From the NCBI GenBank assembly GCA_021799715.1, contig JAJYZY010000140.1, positions 1 to 5,790 on the forward strand: a stretch of DNA of 5,790 nt. Reading direction: 5' to 3'. The position numbers were made by a program, and so were the translations under genes. Shown piece by piece: positions 5,523 to 5,790 of this stretch. The stretch comes from Planctomycetota bacterium (GTDB lineage Bacteria; Planctomycetota; Phycisphaerae; WQYP01). The notes under the pieces are model-generated. The model worked only from the letters and a program-made list of their open reading frames with translations. It did no database searches and had not been told where the DNA came from. Each line of letters starts with the position of its first letter. Positions within the stretch are counted from its first letter, which is position 1.

Positions 5523-5790
5523 TTATTGGGTCAGCACCAGATTATCGCGGTGAATGACTTCTTCATACCATGTGTCCCGCGCCAGCAGTGCCTTGAAACT
5601 GCTGGTCTTCTGCCCTTTTATTTTTTCCACTTCCTCCCGGCTGTAATTGCTCAGGCCGCGCGCAACAATCTGGCCGTGCGAATCCGTCACCGCCACCGCG
5701 TCACCCTGGGCAAAATCCCCCGCCGCCGCCGTAATACCGCGGGCCAACAATGATTTATTGTTTTTTAACGCCTTGATCGCCCCATCATCA
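5523..5790 (-). CDS. proB: Glutamate 5-kinase, C-terminal PUA-domain end (5' part outside the window)
   Basis: Glutamate 5-kinase phosphorylates the gamma-carboxyl of L-glutamate with ATP, the first step of proline synthesis, in the cytoplasm. Only the last 88 codons are in the window. Read in frame from base 5789, they begin DDGAIKALKNNKSLLARGIT. This matches the ProB linker and PUA start (usually DxGAxxAL...SLLxxGIT). The PUA domain then continues with GDFAQGDAVAV, the IARGLSNYS motif, a KIKG turn and the terminal YEEVIHRDNLVL, all characteristic of ProB. A TTG at 5750 could be mistaken for a start, but the reading frame stays open upstream to the edge with matching residues, so the gene is truncated by the window rather than in the genome. 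The kinase domain cannot be checked. It is the first visible gene of a minus-strand unit running into the TPR and isomerase genes; proA or obgE, frequent neighbours, would be upstream. Confidence 0.92.
   Translation of the reverse strand, partial: DDGAIKALKNNKSLLARGITAAAGDFAQGDAVAVTDSHGQIVARGLSNYSREEVEKIKGQKTSSFKALLARDTWYEEVIHRDNLVLTQ

Noticed and set aside
1..5790. CRISPR array, insertion sequence, integrase, toxin-antitoxin or defence system
   Set aside because: No regularly spaced long repeats, no transposase or integrase motifs, no terminal inverted repeats and no defence-family domains are visible in any of the supported genes.

Overview
The window reads as bacterial chromosome of moderate GC content carrying five protein-coding genes, one of them cut by the right edge. 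I see no mobile element, CRISPR array, tRNA or rRNA. The gene set (a Tat-exported GH31 glycosidase, a metallo-hydrolase resembling the short plant-type tRNase Z, a TIM-barrel sugar isomerase-like protein, a small TPR protein and glutamate 5-kinase) together with patchy Shine-Dalgarno use suggests a Planctomycetota- or PVC-group-like bacterium, perhaps Phycisphaerae. That placement is inference only, because no phylogenetic marker is present.

Layout. Bases 1-85 are short flanking sequence. Bases 86-2572 (minus) encode the GH31 family glycoside hydrolase with a twin-arginine signal. Bases 2573-2837 form a divergent intergenic region holding candidate promoters, a perfect 7-bp inverted repeat and short tandem repeats. 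Bases 2838-3860 (plus) encode the tRNase Z-like metallo-beta-lactamase-fold protein. Bases 3861-4280 are a gene-free gap between convergent genes. Bases 4281-5117 (minus, sugar phosphate isomerase/epimerase-like), 5162-5488 (minus, TPR protein) and 5523-5790 (minus, C-terminal PUA end of glutamate 5-kinase) are closely spaced and co-oriented, in the transcription order proB, TPR, isomerase, and probably share a transcript.

How the genes fit together. The GH31 enzyme would release sugars from oligo- or polysaccharides outside the cytoplasm. The isomerase-like protein could act on sugars in the cytoplasm, but nothing in the sequence ties it to the GH31 product. The tRNase Z-like protein and ProB look like housekeeping functions in tRNA 3'-end processing and proline synthesis. 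The window does not contain an obvious new defence, secretion or mobile system. The most unusual points are the plant-type tRNase Z relative, the structured divergent promoter region, and a set of mutually exclusive hairpins in front of the isomerase gene.
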